Shown piece after piece: positions 25,242-37,055 of a stretch of DNA of 64,000 nt. A program made the position numbers and the translations under genes. Below the pieces are notes generated by a model. The model saw only the letters and a program-made list of their open reading frames with translations. It made no database searches and had not been told where the DNA came from. Origin of the DNA: Ectobius pallidus (Eukaryota; Arthropoda; Insecta; Blattodea; Ectobiidae); assembly GCA_964059195.1 (NCBI GenBank), contig CAXKWD010000005.1, positions 92,951,882 through 93,015,881 of the forward strand, written 5' to 3'. The number at the start of each line of letters is the position of its first letter. Position 1 is the first letter of the stretch.

Positions 25242-25872
25242 AAGCCGATGTCCCACGATCCAATTTTTGGTCCAAATGTCTACAAACCGTCAGATTGGAT
25301 CATGTGACATGGCCGACTACCATTGCACACAATTTCATCCTATATTTTCCATACAATTATTTTACATGCAACGGAATAGAAACGTTTCTATTTTTCCATC
25401 CAAAAATATGAAATGAATCAATGAGCGTCATTCTATCCCCGAGTGACGTGCATGACGTAGAAACATGGCTTCTTCCTCCGTACAGCTGATTCTTGCCGCT
25501 GCCAGCGCTCGGTCGAGCAGCGAACATAACCAAAAAGATAAAATGTTATAACATTAAAGTCAAGAAGATTTTACGGATGCTAAGACTTTGAATTTAACAA
25601 TATTAACAATAATTATTATTACAACCGGCATAAAAGCTGAGGTGCTCTGGAAATTATGATAAAGATTCCGTAAAACATATTACTTGTTCAGGTGCATATA
25701 TATCGACCGCTATGTCGATTGTAGTAGCCATCAATTTTCGTTTCGGGAGAACAGCTAGCGCTGGATATTGGACCAAAACGCACTCTCGTGTGAACAGCCA
25801 GAAATAATTGTATAGAAATGCTACTTTATACAAAATTTTCAACCAACAAATTGGATCGTGGGACATCGGCTT
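25242..25872. mobile_element. TA-flanked element with 25-bp TIRs
   Basis: AAGCCGATGTCCCACGATCC continues into AATTT on the left. The right end is its exact inverse (GGATCGTGGGACATCGGCTT). TA lies on both sides (25240-25241 and 25873-25874). No transposase is visible in 631 bp. The TA duplication suggests an IS630/Tc1/mariner relative, though the termini do not match the CAGT elements of this window. Confidence 0.75.
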
Positions 25873-25874
25873 TA

Positions 25875-26739
25875 CTATGTTAGTTCTAAGAGGTAGATAT
25901 TTTTACAGTACTTTGTTGAACAAACAACATACACGAAACATCAACCATGAGCTATATGTATAACATTTTCAATTTACTGTGTTAGTATTACTGTGTCACA
26001 ATAATTATGTTAACAAAAACACTAACATCCTATATTTTTTACTGAGCTAAAGCCAACAGTGCTTTATTAATAGCTCTACTAATTTTGCTGCAAATTGTGT
26101 ACAATTTAAATATGCCACGTAATACTGAAGTTGAAATTAATATAAGAAAAGAAACCAGATTAGGATATTAAGATTAAGATTGTTTTTGTTACAGAAAGGA
26201 ATGTAAATGTTGGTTACAGTGCTTGTCAAGATCTTTGACCAATGGACAATTTTACTTTCCTTTTTGTACCCTTTTACATTGGATAACATAATTGAAGTCC
26301 TCCCTTGAAGAAGAATGTAACCACCATTATGAATACTTCTCAGGAGAAAAGAAAAATACTTCATTTGTACATTTACTGTTATGTAATTATAATATACTTT
26401 CATTTCTTTATCAGCTAGGGTTGGACTGGCCATACAGGTATTAGAGCAAATGCCTAATGCACTGCTCTAATTTTCATTGAAAGACGCCAGTTGACCAGCA
26501 GTTATTATTTTTTTAGAAGCTGAAAAATTATCAGAGGGGTGCATACAGATTGAGATGCAATTTGGGTCAACAGATATTGGAACCTTTTATGCTAATGTCC
26601 ATTGAAAAAAAAGTTTTAGAAAACCTTTACCATGATGACATTATTAATGACTTATCAATAAAGAGTGCACTGTAAAACTCTTCTGGTTGTTTAATGTAAA
26701 TATACAATTTAATATTCACTATCTTTATGTATATTTTAT
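25875..26739. other. Intergenic stretch, no gene recognised
   Basis: A 98-codon minus-strand frame at 26137-26433 has no recognisable domain. No repeat structure was found by eye. Confidence 0.4.
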
Positions 26740-27322
26740 TAAGGTTACCAGATTAAAAATTGAAAAACAGGACATTTTGTCTTAAAAAAAAAGCCTAATT
26801 TTTCACAAAAAAGCCAGACATGACACTAATTTTTAACTAAATTGCATATAAAGTTAATGTAAATTGTTAAACATAGTGTATGATAGAATACTTGATAATA
26901 GACTATTCAGAAATAATATTAATATATCTATGTACTGTGATAGAATACTTGATAATAGACTATTCAGAAATAATGTTAATATATCTATTACTATGTAAAC
27001 TCATGAATATAGGCCTACCTCATAAATTTTCCTCGTCAAATTTTCAGGAAATTTATACTTCCTTTTACTACACCTACCAACATTCCACATCTTAAAAAGA
27101 ACTGAAAATTGGACTATTCACCACAAAAAACAGACTCACATGTGAATTCAAAATTGTAAAGCATCACTTATGTAAAAAGATGTTTCGTACGAAAATTTTA
27201 TTGATATGTCTAGCTGGATTAAATAGGACAATGTTTTATTTTCTATAATGCACGGCTGGACAATAGACAAAGAGACAAAAAGCAGGTCATGTCCGGCAAA
27301 ATCCGGACGTTTGGTAACCCTA
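26740..27322. mobile_element. hAT-type MITE with 8-bp target duplication
   Basis: TIRs TAAGGTTACCA and TGGTAACCCTA are flanked by the perfect 8-base duplication TATTTTAT (26732-26739 and 27323-27330). The ends lead into ACAGGACATTTTGTC and CCGGCAAAATCCGGACG, a pattern common in hAT-like MITEs. It holds an internal tandem duplication (26881-26994) and no coding frame. Confidence 0.82.
26881..26994. repeat. 57-bp tandem duplication inside a MITE
   Basis: TGATAGAATACTTGATAATA starts two nearly identical adjacent units, at 26881 and 26938. The near identity implies a recent duplication. Confidence 0.9.
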
Positions 27323-27472
27323 TATTTTATTGTATTTCTAAAACAATAAACCTGGCAATTTAATAATTTCATTACCTAGTATGACTATAGATGTGTTGGC
27401 AAAAAAATCTCTTAGCTCTATTAATAATAATTTTACTCAGCATAGAGTAAAAAAATTAGAAGCCACAGGTAC

Positions 27473-27727
27473 TTAACTCTTTCTGAGCTGAATTTATATT
27501 TTAATATAAGCATTCATCAAGTAAAATCACTATTGGGTGATAAGTTTGATTTCACATGTGAACGTTTTACTGGAATAACTGGTTTTTGTGAACGATAATT
27601 TTAGTACATGGATGAATATCTTCACATTTTAACATAGAGAATTAACATATTAAGCTTATATATCAGTCTTTATACAATTTTTGCAGCGATGCATATATAT
27701 ATAAGTCAATAGCAGTGAAGAGGTTAA
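27473..27727. mobile_element. piggyBac-type MITE, copy 3
   Basis: TTAACTCTTTCTGAGCTGAA on the left and AGCAGTGAAGAGGTTAA on the right bound 255 bp. It matches the two other TTAA elements in ends and in an internal ATCAAGTAAAATC block. Confidence 0.7.
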
Positions 27728-28614
27728 GAAATTTACTATGAATGCACTCAAAGAAATACAGAAATGTCCCCTTGGATTTTTTCTTGCAGTTACCTGTTAA
27801 TATGGTTGAAAACATAAATTGACAATAATTTCAATATAAAAATAACGGTTACATCCTTGTTGAGGGAGGCCTTCAATTGCTGAGTATAAGAAACACTAAT
27901 GATAATGTTTTGGCACCAATATACCAATATTTATTGTTTGCACAGCATTGGTGCTCGAGGGACCTCGAGAATTTCTGCTTTAGCCCCTCTAAATATTTAT
28001 GTGCATGTTGCATTCACAAGTTGAGGGCGAGAAACTTTTAATCTTTGTGTGGGAGGGGATATACAATTTTTTTTTCGAACTTGTGCCTTAACATGATCAA
28101 CCAGTCATTTACGTAACTTTGAAGGGACAGACTGCTAAATAATACAATCTCACGTTTAAAAATGAATCTTTGTTGGTGAACAAAATAGAGCTTCTATATT
28201 AGGCCTTAAGTTGATGAATAAAGACATATTTTTATTTTAATAGTTACGTTCTTAGCTGTGTGAAATGCACTTGCATTACCCATGGGAGGATTTTTTAAAA
28301 ATCTCATTTATCTCCCAGAAGGGTAAATCTATTTTCCTTTCACGGTCTGATTAATTTGCACTGGAGGGTACAGCATCTGATACATATTATGTGAACCAGC
28401 TGTGAGAGAGAATGTAATGTATGGAGAACATTAAAAGCTGTACCTTTTCAGCTTCTGTGCCTCACTTATTCCTTTACATTATGATTCCTGATTCATGTTC
28501 CTTTGACGATTTTCTCCTTTTTGCCTTTAAATCTAACAATAAATAAAGACAAATTTTAAGAAATTGAAACTTTTGAAGATAAGACTATTGCTCAGAGGTG
28601 ATTGTGAACAAGTG
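27728..28614. other. Intergenic stretch, no gene recognised
   Basis: AT-rich sequence without recognisable frames or inverted repeats. A TAGGCCTA word closes it at 28615-28622, next to the TA of the following Tigger-type element. Confidence 0.4.
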
Positions 28615-28624
28615 TAGGCCTATA

Positions 28625-29180
28625 CAGTTGACTCCCTTTAGTCCGGCCTCGGATGGTTCGGCCGCCGGATGATCCGGCTGACTTCTTGGAATGAGTCATC
28701 TGCGTGCGGAAGGGTTTCTCACGGCAGTAATCGACTAGAATAAACATTCTATTACTGAATCACATTCTTCTTATGGTGAGGAATGTGACGTAATATAAAT
28801 AGATTATTGGGCAGCACTCACCACTGTTGATTGATCCTTTTGAGAAGCCGTTGTCGAAGGTTACTTAATCTTGTGTGGAGTCTTCGTCTTGAATAAACAT
28901 GCATGTTTAGTTTTCAGTCTCAAGTGTAAACATATCACAACAGTTCGCAGCACTGGAACTGGCGACTGCCTATGTCGAGCAACAGGCTGCGGCATCAGCT
29001 ATCGATGTAATGTTCATGAAGAAGTGGCGCTTTAAAAAATGGACAAAACCATCTTAAAAGTTGATTTTTGCTTTAATAGGTTATACTTGAAACGTTTAAA
29101 AGACCGCCGGATGGTCCGGCCATTTTTTAATCCGGTCGAGGGTCCGGTCCCGGGGTGGCCGGATTAGAGGGAGTCTACTG
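28625..29180. mobile_element. pogo/Tigger-type element (T5) with a transposase scrap
   Basis: The left end CAGTTGACTCCCTTTAGTCC runs into GGCC. The right end GGCCGGATTAGAGGGAGTCT closes with ACTG at 29180. TA lies outside each end (28623-28624 and 29181-29182). Both subterminal regions are rich in CCGG words. Around 28950-29030 a frame reads LELATAYVEQQAAAS then DVMFMKKWRF, like the C-terminal region of Tigger transposases. It is an internally deleted copy. Confidence 0.82.
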
Positions 29181-29619
29181 TATTAGCGAACTGAAGACTT
29201 TCTTAGTCTGATTAATCACAAAGTAACTATTCTGTTATTTCCACAAAGTAACTATTGTTCTGTTATTTCTATTGTTTATTTAAATTAAAAAAAGAATTCC
29301 CTGTCAAAATTTTAAGGAAATTGGGATTTTCATACTTCTGTTTGTACTTCATTATATTATAGTGACTATTTTGCTCATATATCAGTGAAATGTGTGGAAT
29401 TTTAACCAATCGTGTCATGTAATTTTAGCATTTTATTTTTTATCACTTTCATTTTATTGCACCTACATGCACTTGTTTTTTGTGTAAGTTCACGAGGACT
29501 AAATATTGAAATATCTTCTTACCTGTAGCTTCTTTGATAAGAAACAATAATTGAACACACAGATTGGGTATATATACGCTGCATATGAGCAAAAGAGAGA
29601 TGAAAATATTGTATAATTA

Positions 29620-30652
29620 CCATATTTTTTAGACCATAAGACATTTTTTTACCTTGAAAACAGAGCCTTGAAAGTTGGGTGTATCTAATGGTCTGAAGAA
29701 ATCTGAAAAAAATTACTGTCAATATTGCCGGTAATACCATAATCTAAACCAAGTGTTGTAACAACAGGTAACTGCTAATTGTGGCACAGACATGGCCGTC
29801 CGGAAGGGGGGGCAGGGTAGGGCCGCTGCCCCTCCCTGGAAATTTTGTTTACACATAAACCTCTAAATTAAATTACTCTAAGCAATTAATGTGAAGTGAA
29901 GTTTAAGTTTCCACATACTGTTGTATGTTGGCGTTGTTTTGATGAAAACGAACTGTAACAGCTGACTAGATATGAGCATGTAGGAATAATTACTTCCCCT
30001 AAACTTGAAACCATTTATAGCCAAACATTTTATTTTAATGAAGATAAGGCAAGAAAGTATCGCATTTTATATTTTATACGAATATATACCTGTGAAATTT
30101 TAAGATGTGGAAAAATTCATGTGAGTGTATACATCAGATGTTTTCTTTGTATCCCTGGTCATAGGTCCAGCTACAGTAAATTAAAGATGTTGATTATGTA
30201 ATATAAATAGCAATAATGATAGTAATAATAATAGTAGCATAGTGATGGTAATTTGTTCATTGGCCCCCCCTTGCCAAAAATTCTGCGGACGCCCATGGGC
30301 ACAGACTGTACATCAGTGTACTTGTCACAATCATAAATGAGGTAGCGGGAAGCCAGGTATACCACATAAAAAGAAAGGATAGCTGCGTTTTTTATACAAA
30401 AGGAGTTTTCTCAGTGGAGTGCTCAACTTGAAGGCAGTGACCTCTAAACAGCCTTTTCCCATTACATTTACGTCACATTGAGCACTGAAAATGATTTGCG
30501 TTGTTTCCATTGTAAAAAGTCATGATTTGTGTATGCAATGAAGAATATAAAAATTTTCATTTAAAATCACATTAATTTTTTCCCTTAAGTTTTCATCTAA
30601 AAATCCAGGTGCGTCTTATAGCCCGGAGTGATTTATAGTCCAAAAAATGCAG
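29620..30652. mobile_element. TA-flanked element hosting a nested hAT MITE
   Basis: The left end CCATATTTTTTAGACCATAA and the right end TATAGTCCAAAAAATGCAG are imperfect inverses. TA is present on each side (29618-29619 and 30653-30654). The inner right end carries GTGCGTCTTATAGCCC, the motif also seen at 214-278. A separate element (29791-30297) is inserted inside. Confidence 0.6.
29791..30297. mobile_element. hAT-type MITE, perfect 8-bp duplication
   Basis: CATGGCCGTCCGGAAGGGGG on the left and TTCTGCGGACGCCCATG on the right are imperfect TIRs with G-rich subterminal tracts. GGCACAGA is duplicated exactly at 29783-29790 and 30298-30305. The 507 bp contain no transposase frame. Confidence 0.82.
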
Positions 30653-30904
30653 TATATGTGTGTGTGTAGTGAAGCAGTCTAAATCTTGTTCGTTCATAAA
30701 TTTATTTATAAAATTCAGACCTCCCATTATATTACCTATGATAATACGAGCTTAAATATTGATCATGCAAACATGGCAAACACAATAGCTGTATGTTCTT
30801 CTGTAGGTAAGTCTCAAGGGATAATAGACATACATAACTGTAGAACGTTTGTCGGAGTTTCAAAAATAGTGCTGACGAAAAACATATGAGGCTTTTGACA
30901 AGAT

Positions 30905-31155
30905 TTAACTTAATTCCTGTTGCTCCTTTTGGAGCACAGGTCTTCTGTGATACACTTTCATCTGATCTTATTGTTGGCCAGCCTCTTTGTTTCATTCCAA
31001 ATCTTTCCCATTTCTAAGCATTTCTCAATTATCTTTTGACCCAAGGATATCGAGCCTGTATTCTTCCATCACGTAAACCACTTGTTTCAGTCTGCTACTC
31101 TCTCTTAAAGTTCTAACATTCCAAAAACTGATTCTAGTTTTCCATTTCATGCCGA
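30905..31155 (-). pseudogene. LINE endonuclease N-terminal fragment
   Basis: Read on the minus strand, about 31150 downwards encodes TRISFWNVRTLRESSRLKQV, then VYVMEEYRLDIL. This is the usual beginning of the APE endonuclease in RTE-like LINEs (a WNVRTL box, then an YRLDILGLSE box). It loses frame soon after. It could be the 5' part of the same family as the RTE-like fragment at 48724-49650, but there is no overlap to test that. Confidence 0.6.
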
Positions 31156-32011
31156 AAGTTGTCATCTTTTCATCCGGTTGTGTTTCACTAGTGCTTTTTT
31201 AAGGATGTGCAAGTTATTATTAAGGCCATTTTTTTAAACAGTAGGCTACACTAACAGTGTGATCTGTGTTTAAAAAATGTTTATTTTGTTTGTAACTGAA
31301 ATAAACAATGCAAAACATGTTGCACAAACCTTCTCACATATACATGTTAAGATTTGTAATACTGAGATTCCAAGGTTGACGAAAGAAACCATTATTTATC
31401 GTTCAACAATTAATGTATAACCTCCAGGTTAGATAGAGTTAAGAATCTTATGAATTTTTCATATAGCCTAATATTTCCCTTGTATCATCACACATGTTAA
31501 CTGAATAAATAATTGCTCCGAATATTCAATAGATTTAGATTTCCCAGGTTAAGTAAACAAATCATAATTTAGAATTGAAATTAAAATCAGTATAATATAT
31601 GACTTTGATCCACTTTAATTAATGTTATTTAAATGGAGATGCTTTTTATGGACCTATGTATCTGAATACTTTTCATTTTTTTAAATTCAGGTTTGTTCAA
31701 GAAAATACAGGTAATCTACATTTAAGCCTATTTTCTTTATTAATACTATTTTTAGTATAATTATTATTAATACTGCTATTACTACTACTACTAGTTCTGT
31801 ACTTAGCTTATTTTGCATGCTTTGACTGCATATAGCTCATATCGTGTGTTTAGAATGTTTGCGTGTACCAGTAGTCTCTTGTTAATAATTTATTAATTCG
31901 TGTGCATCTGTTTCTATTGTTCAGTGATGTCTTCTTTTCTGATAATATGCAGTTTAAACGATTTTAATATCCAGTGACATGAGTTATGGAAAGTAAACAA
32001 GTGAAAGCCCA
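31156..32011. other. Intergenic stretch, no gene recognised
   Basis: AT-rich, with a short (TAC)n run near 31775 and no other structure noted. Confidence 0.4.
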
Positions 32012-32808
32012 AGTCAATTTGGCCGGCCACGAGGCTTGATTTGAACCCAGGACCTCTTGCCTATTAGTCTTGCTCTTATTCATGTTATTCATGTTATTGT
32101 GTTCGTTACAACAGGTATGCTTTATTTCACAACAATAAGAGTTTTATAGATTCTTGTAACTATGGGAAACAATTAAAATTTTAATTAATGTACTATGTTC
32201 GGGGTTCAGCATTTAAGTCACATGTTTTTGTCTTCATACCTATTAATTTTATAAAGAAATGTGTTTAACAAAGAATTTTAATTTTAATTTTCTCTATAAC
32301 TTTACTGTGCTAGGTTTTACTGTAATGGAGATAGCCTAGAAAAATTGAAAATTAATACGATTAAAGGTACCCCTAAGTCATTTTTACAGAAAAACATATG
32401 TAGTCATTTTATTAGTCATAGAAGTTTCTTATTTTACATTTTTATTAAAATCGAGGCCATTTTTTCAAAAATTCAATTTTTTTTAAATATTGAAATTAAC
32501 ATTTTTATTAAAATCGTCAAAGGTCGTTTTTTTAAGAATCCAAATTTTTTAAGCGAAAAGTCCCCTTAAAATCGAAGTTACAAAAACCAAATTCTAGGCG
32601 GTTCGATAAAATTCCAAAAAAGTCCTTAATTAAAAAAAGAAAATACAATTAACCGTTTACCTGCTGTGCTTTTCCATAGACAGACGGACGTAATTTAAAA
32701 ACACTTTTTCGGTTAGTACGCATCGGGAAACGTTTTCCCGGTGTTATATCGATATTTTGTTACAATCACAATACTTTCTCTATACTACGTATATGGGAGA
32801 AAGTAAAA
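32012..32808 (+). repeat. Dispersed repeat X, copy 1
   Basis: It shares, in order with copies 2 and 3, a pol III-like block (GATTTGAACCCAGGACCTCT, inverse of a B-box-type sequence), a long AT-rich body, a CCGTTTACCTGCTGTGC block and TTTTCCCGGTGTTATATCGA. The terminal hairpin ACTTTCTCTATACTACGTAT/ATGGGAGAAAGT follows, and the copy ends GTAAAA. It is 5'-truncated relative to the others and internally expanded. It resembles the end of a non-LTR element or a composite SINE. No coding frame is convincing. Confidence 0.75.
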
Positions 32809-33396
32809 TGACGTTAAAATGAAATTTGAAGGCTTAATTTTGTGTTTAAAAAAACGGGGGAGTACCCCCAGCCCCCTCCCGGAATGTAGGACTCCTCCCG
32901 AACAAAAATCCTGGCTACGTCTCTGGTAAAAAGCACCTAGCATCAATGCTTATCCATGAACTTGTATGTTGAGAGAGACACATACGACACTATATCAATG
33001 GCTTTACTTTCTTTCCGAAAGACTACTCTGAATCATCTTTGAACAGTGTGATTCTACGGTTCTTTCTCCATCCGAGATTACAGTTATGAGAGATTAGCAC
33101 ATCACCCAATAAATACAGCCCTCAGGGTTTAAAGGAAAGGAAGAAACAAATTACCGGTACCCTTGAAACAGTAATTTAATACTGTATAAGGACCATTCTT
33201 TCGGTCGGGATATTAGGCTCTGTAGTGGACCGAAGATCTAACGTAGAGCAACGGTGTATGACCTCGAAGTGTGTATAGAACATTCCACTGTGGCACCTAC
33301 CCTCCGGACAAAGCCCGATAGTTCCAGGAAAGAAAGTATTTCATTAAAAAAGAACATTCAAAATAAGGGGTTCATTGAATCTGATACTTTCATGCC
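32809..33396. other. Stretch before the Harbinger element, with a solo hAT-like end
   Basis: At about 32857-32926, C/G-rich sequence (GGGGGAGTACCCCCAGCCCC) leads to CAAAAATCCTGGCTACGTCT, which resembles the right terminus of a hAT family. No left partner was found. Nothing else is recognised. Confidence 0.4.
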
Positions 33397-33639
33397 CGAT
33401 TTCACCGACCTCGGTTAGGGCCGTTTAAATAACACCTAGTAGTTAACCAGGCATTTTCACGAATTTCCATTTCATCGATCCCGGTTACGAGGTAAACGAC
33501 ACTAACCGGGGGGAATTAGGTAACCGGCCCCGAGCGAACGGTTAAGTTGCTAACCAGGAGCACACCGCATACTTGAGCGCTTACAGCTGTATGTACTCTA
33601 TAATATCCATGACGCGGTGTCTGCTTCTGCAGCATTCAA

Positions 33640-34554
33640 GATGGAGTTGGGTGACTATTTATTGTATGCTAGGTACCTCTTCAGAGGAAATATCGTCTAA
33701 AAAAGGAGACAATTTTATCTGTTCTGGAACTTATTGGACTTCCCAACGAACAAAAACTTTCCCGTGTTTCCAAGAAATCGACTGCCGACTGCGCTACGAT
33801 TCTATGCCACTGGATCTTTCCAGGAAGTAGTTGGTGACACCACTGATGTAATTAAGAGCACAGTGTGTAGTAGAATTATCCACGAAGTGTCTGAAGCAAT
33901 AGCTTCTTTAGCTCCTCGCTTCATAAAACTTCCTTCGAATCTGAGGGAGCAGAGGGAAGTAATGGAAGAATTCTACAGGATTCGTGGCTTCCCTGGTGTC
34001 TTGGGTGTATTAGATTGTAGGCCTACTCATGTCCGGATCCAATCCCCTGGAGGAGAAAATGGGGAACTTTTTCGGAAAAGAAAAGGTTATTTCTCCATTA
34101 ATGTGCAAACTGCAAGCGATTCAAACCTCCTAATCAGAGACATAGTTGCAAGATGGCCTGGTTCGACTCACGACAGCACCATCTTCCATGAATCTTGACT
34201 GCGAGCACGTTTAGATACCAGGGAGGTACCTAATGGCTATCTTCTGGGTGATGGAGGTTATCCATGCAAGTCATATTTGCTTACACCTCTACAAAACCCT
34301 GTCGCTCAACGAGAGCAGCATTACAACAAGGCCCACATCGCAACTAGAAATGTTGTTGAGCGACAGTATGGTGTGCGGAAGAGGAGATTTCCTGCTGTTG
34401 CCTTGGGTCTCAGATGCCACATCAGAAATGGGCCTGCGATTATAGTTGCAACAACAGTGTTGCACAACATTGCTATTGCAGCTAGAGAGAACGAGCCTGT
34501 GAGTGATCCTGAAGCTATTTGTATTCAGCAACTCCTGCAGCCAACAGGGACCTA
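33640..34554 (+). pseudogene. HARBI1-like DDE transposase, lightly damaged
   Basis: PIF/Harbinger transposases cut and paste their element with a DDE nuclease. Around 33670 a frame reads LQRKYRLKKETILSVLELIG, the usual helix before the catalytic fold. A frameshift near 33770 moves to the frame with LPTALRFYATGSFQEVVGD, then STVCSRIIHEVSEAIASL. The first catalytic Asp is in GVLDCRPTHV, where family members have DCTHV; the extra two residues come from a TAGGCCTA word at 34018-34025. RKGYFSINVQ and RWPGSTHDSTIF follow, then an in-frame TGA at 34196-34198. The frame resumes with LLGDGGYPCKSYLLTP (second Asp) and NVVERQYGVRKRRFP (catalytic Glu), ending TAA at about 34552-34554. One shift, one stop and one 6-base insertion are visible. 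Confidence 0.9.
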
Positions 34555-34559
34555 AGGGG

Positions 34560-35989
34560 AAGTGATGTGATGTTAGCAGATTACATAAACGCTAAAGAGG
34601 CTCTGGTGATTGTAACTCTGATTTGGTACAAGGATCGTTTTGTATTGTAGTAATTAGTGCATATGATTTGGTACAAGGGTCGTTTTTGAGAACAGTGCAA
34701 CATAACAGTGAGCTGCATTGCTGGCATTAAGCAGCTTGAGAGCCAGGGTAAAGGTTGAAGTGAGCCGTCACCATTGTAATGCCCTGGATATTAGGCAAGA
34801 GTAGGCAGAGCATCGGAGGCGACAATTTATCTTTCGCCACATAATTTCAAGATATGTCCTCTCATAAGACACTTCAGGCATTTTGCTCAGATTCTACTGC
34901 TTGATGTGAAAATAAGTTAGGAATACTTAAGTTTCTTTTTAAATCTTCAGTTTAAAACAAACACGAGTTCCCAAAAATAGGCTATATAGGAAAGGTAGGT
35001 CAGTTCTGTCAAGATTCATTGTGTTCCAATTCTTATGTACATTGTTTGACTTGATTGTTGTAAGATTACATGGAAACATTTTATACCAGTACCACACCTT
35101 TCTTTTTCTTTATTCACCAAGGCCTATACAGTTCATGCTATATGAAGGAAAATGGGTGGAGCTTCAGCGGGGCTTGCTTGTATGAGTAGCAAATGACAGC
35201 GAGGTAGCGTTTCCCAGTCAAGGTAACTCTGCACCTAACAGGAATGTAAGACTGTGCAACTTCAATTGTGTATTATTGGAAAAGAATACCACCTTATACC
35301 CTTAGTAGAAAAATTAAATTTATCAAGAAAGCGACAAATCAGCACTGCAGGAATTGGCACACACCATTTTCCGTTGTATAGCATGAGACATATAAGTATT
35401 TAGAGACTGTGCTGTTTGTGATATTTTAATTTAAAAGCATGGAAAATGGCCAAACTTGATATATTATTCTTTATAACCTATAGATTCCATTTATAAGCAC
35501 GTTATATGTTGTACGAAGGTTTTAAATGTAAGTAAATTCTTGAGGAAGTAGACTCAAAATTAACATAAAAAGACACTGACATTGCCATTTTATCAGCTGG
35601 CCAAGTTCTGTTGTTGAGTGGTCGGTCACATGGAGATAATAAAACCTAACATTTAAAACTGTATCAATGGCTCTGTCGCTATTGAGGCCAAAGTATCTAC
35701 CTGATAAAAAAAACTTAATATCTGCCCCAGATTCCCCTCCTGCTTTCTTTCTGTATAAGAGGTGGGGCTTAGCCCTTCCTCCCCATTGACTACCTTCCTG
35801 CTTTCCATCAAGAATTTCAAGAACAGTAACTTCGTAGGCCTACCTGGAATTTTTTTTATGTACTATGTGCTCCATACTTCGAAGACTTAATTCCAATCAC
35901 CATGTTCAGAATGTCTACTTCAAATTTGTTTATTTCTCCTGTTTCTACAACTAATAAAGCAGCAAGTAGGCATAGTTAATAAGTATCTT
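34560..35989. other. Harbinger internal non-coding region
   Basis: This lies downstream of the transposase inside the Harbinger element. No gene is recognised. A TAGGCCTA word occurs at 35835-35842 and a TAGGCTA at 34978-34984. Confidence 0.5.
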
Positions 35990-37020
35990 TTGGTTATGTT
36001 TGAACTATGAATCAAAGGTATTGCTCTTCGCAGATGATACTAGTGTACTTCTAACAGGAACGTCACAAGAACATTTATCAAGAATAGCTACAAAGGCTTT
36101 TCACGAGTTAAACACATGGTTTCTAGCTAATAAAATGACACTTAATATTGATAAGACCCATTTTATACAATTTAGAACAAAAAACAGATGTATCTCAAAT
36201 CTTGAAATTAATTATGGAACACAAATCATACAAGAAATTAGCAATGTAAAATTTTTAGGACTGTAAATTGACCAAAATCTTGACTGGAAGACACACATAG
36301 AAATGATAAGTCCAAAACTGAGTTCAGCGTGCTTTGCTTTAAGAATTTTGAATAATATATTAAAACAGGATGCATTACTTATGGTATATTTTGCATATTT
36401 TCACTCGGTAATGAGGTACGGGAACATATTCTGGGGCAACTCTTCCCATAGGGAGAAAATATTTAGATTACAAAAGCGGGCAATAAGAATAATATGTGGA
36501 AAGAAAAAAAGGGAATCTTGTAAACCGCTATTTGAAAAATTAAAAGTCCTCACTCTTACAGGGGAGTATATATACTCTGTTATGTGTTATGTAGTGAATA
36601 ATATTGATAAATTTCAAACTAATTTTAGTGTACACGGACGTACTACGAGAAACATGAATGATCTACACAGACCAAATAACTCGTTAAAACTCTTTCAGAA
36701 GGGTGCTTATTATTCTGCAGTACAGATATATAACAAGCTTCCAAACAACATTAAATTATTATGTATTCAAAGACAGAGCAAACCTTTCAAAACAGCTGTC
36801 AAGGAATTTTTAATAACTCACACCTTCTACAATTTGGAGGAATATTTCCAGCTTGGATAAATTTGGCAGCTTACAGTTTCTGTAGGCCTATATTATTGTT
36901 ATAACATGCATGTATTTTTTTATCTAACGTGTTCTATATCCTTGAGCCCCGCTCAACACAGGATCTACAGGACGAGATATCTACATCTACATCTACCCCA
37001 GGAAACAGAAATCACTATCC
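35990..37020 (+). pseudogene. 5'-truncated LINE: C-terminal RT and 3' tail
   Basis: The frame opens at the catalytic box (VLLFADDTSVLLTG near 36018-36060). It continues through LNTWFLANKMTLNIDKT to a TAA at 36264-36266, then on to 36860 with LLMVYFAYFHSVMRYGNIFW, RLQKRAIRIICGKKKRESC and NLEEYF. This order (FADD, W...K, SV-YG-FWG, LQK-AIR) is the RT C-terminus and thumb of Jockey/CR1-like LINEs. The 3' region ends ACAGGATCTACAGGACGAGA and (CATCTA)n. The same tail recurs alone near 48045-48110 and 50540-50566. It is inserted inside the Harbinger element. Confidence 0.85.
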
Positions 37021-37055
37021 CACACTCACTCCTCACATTAAAAATAATAAAATTA

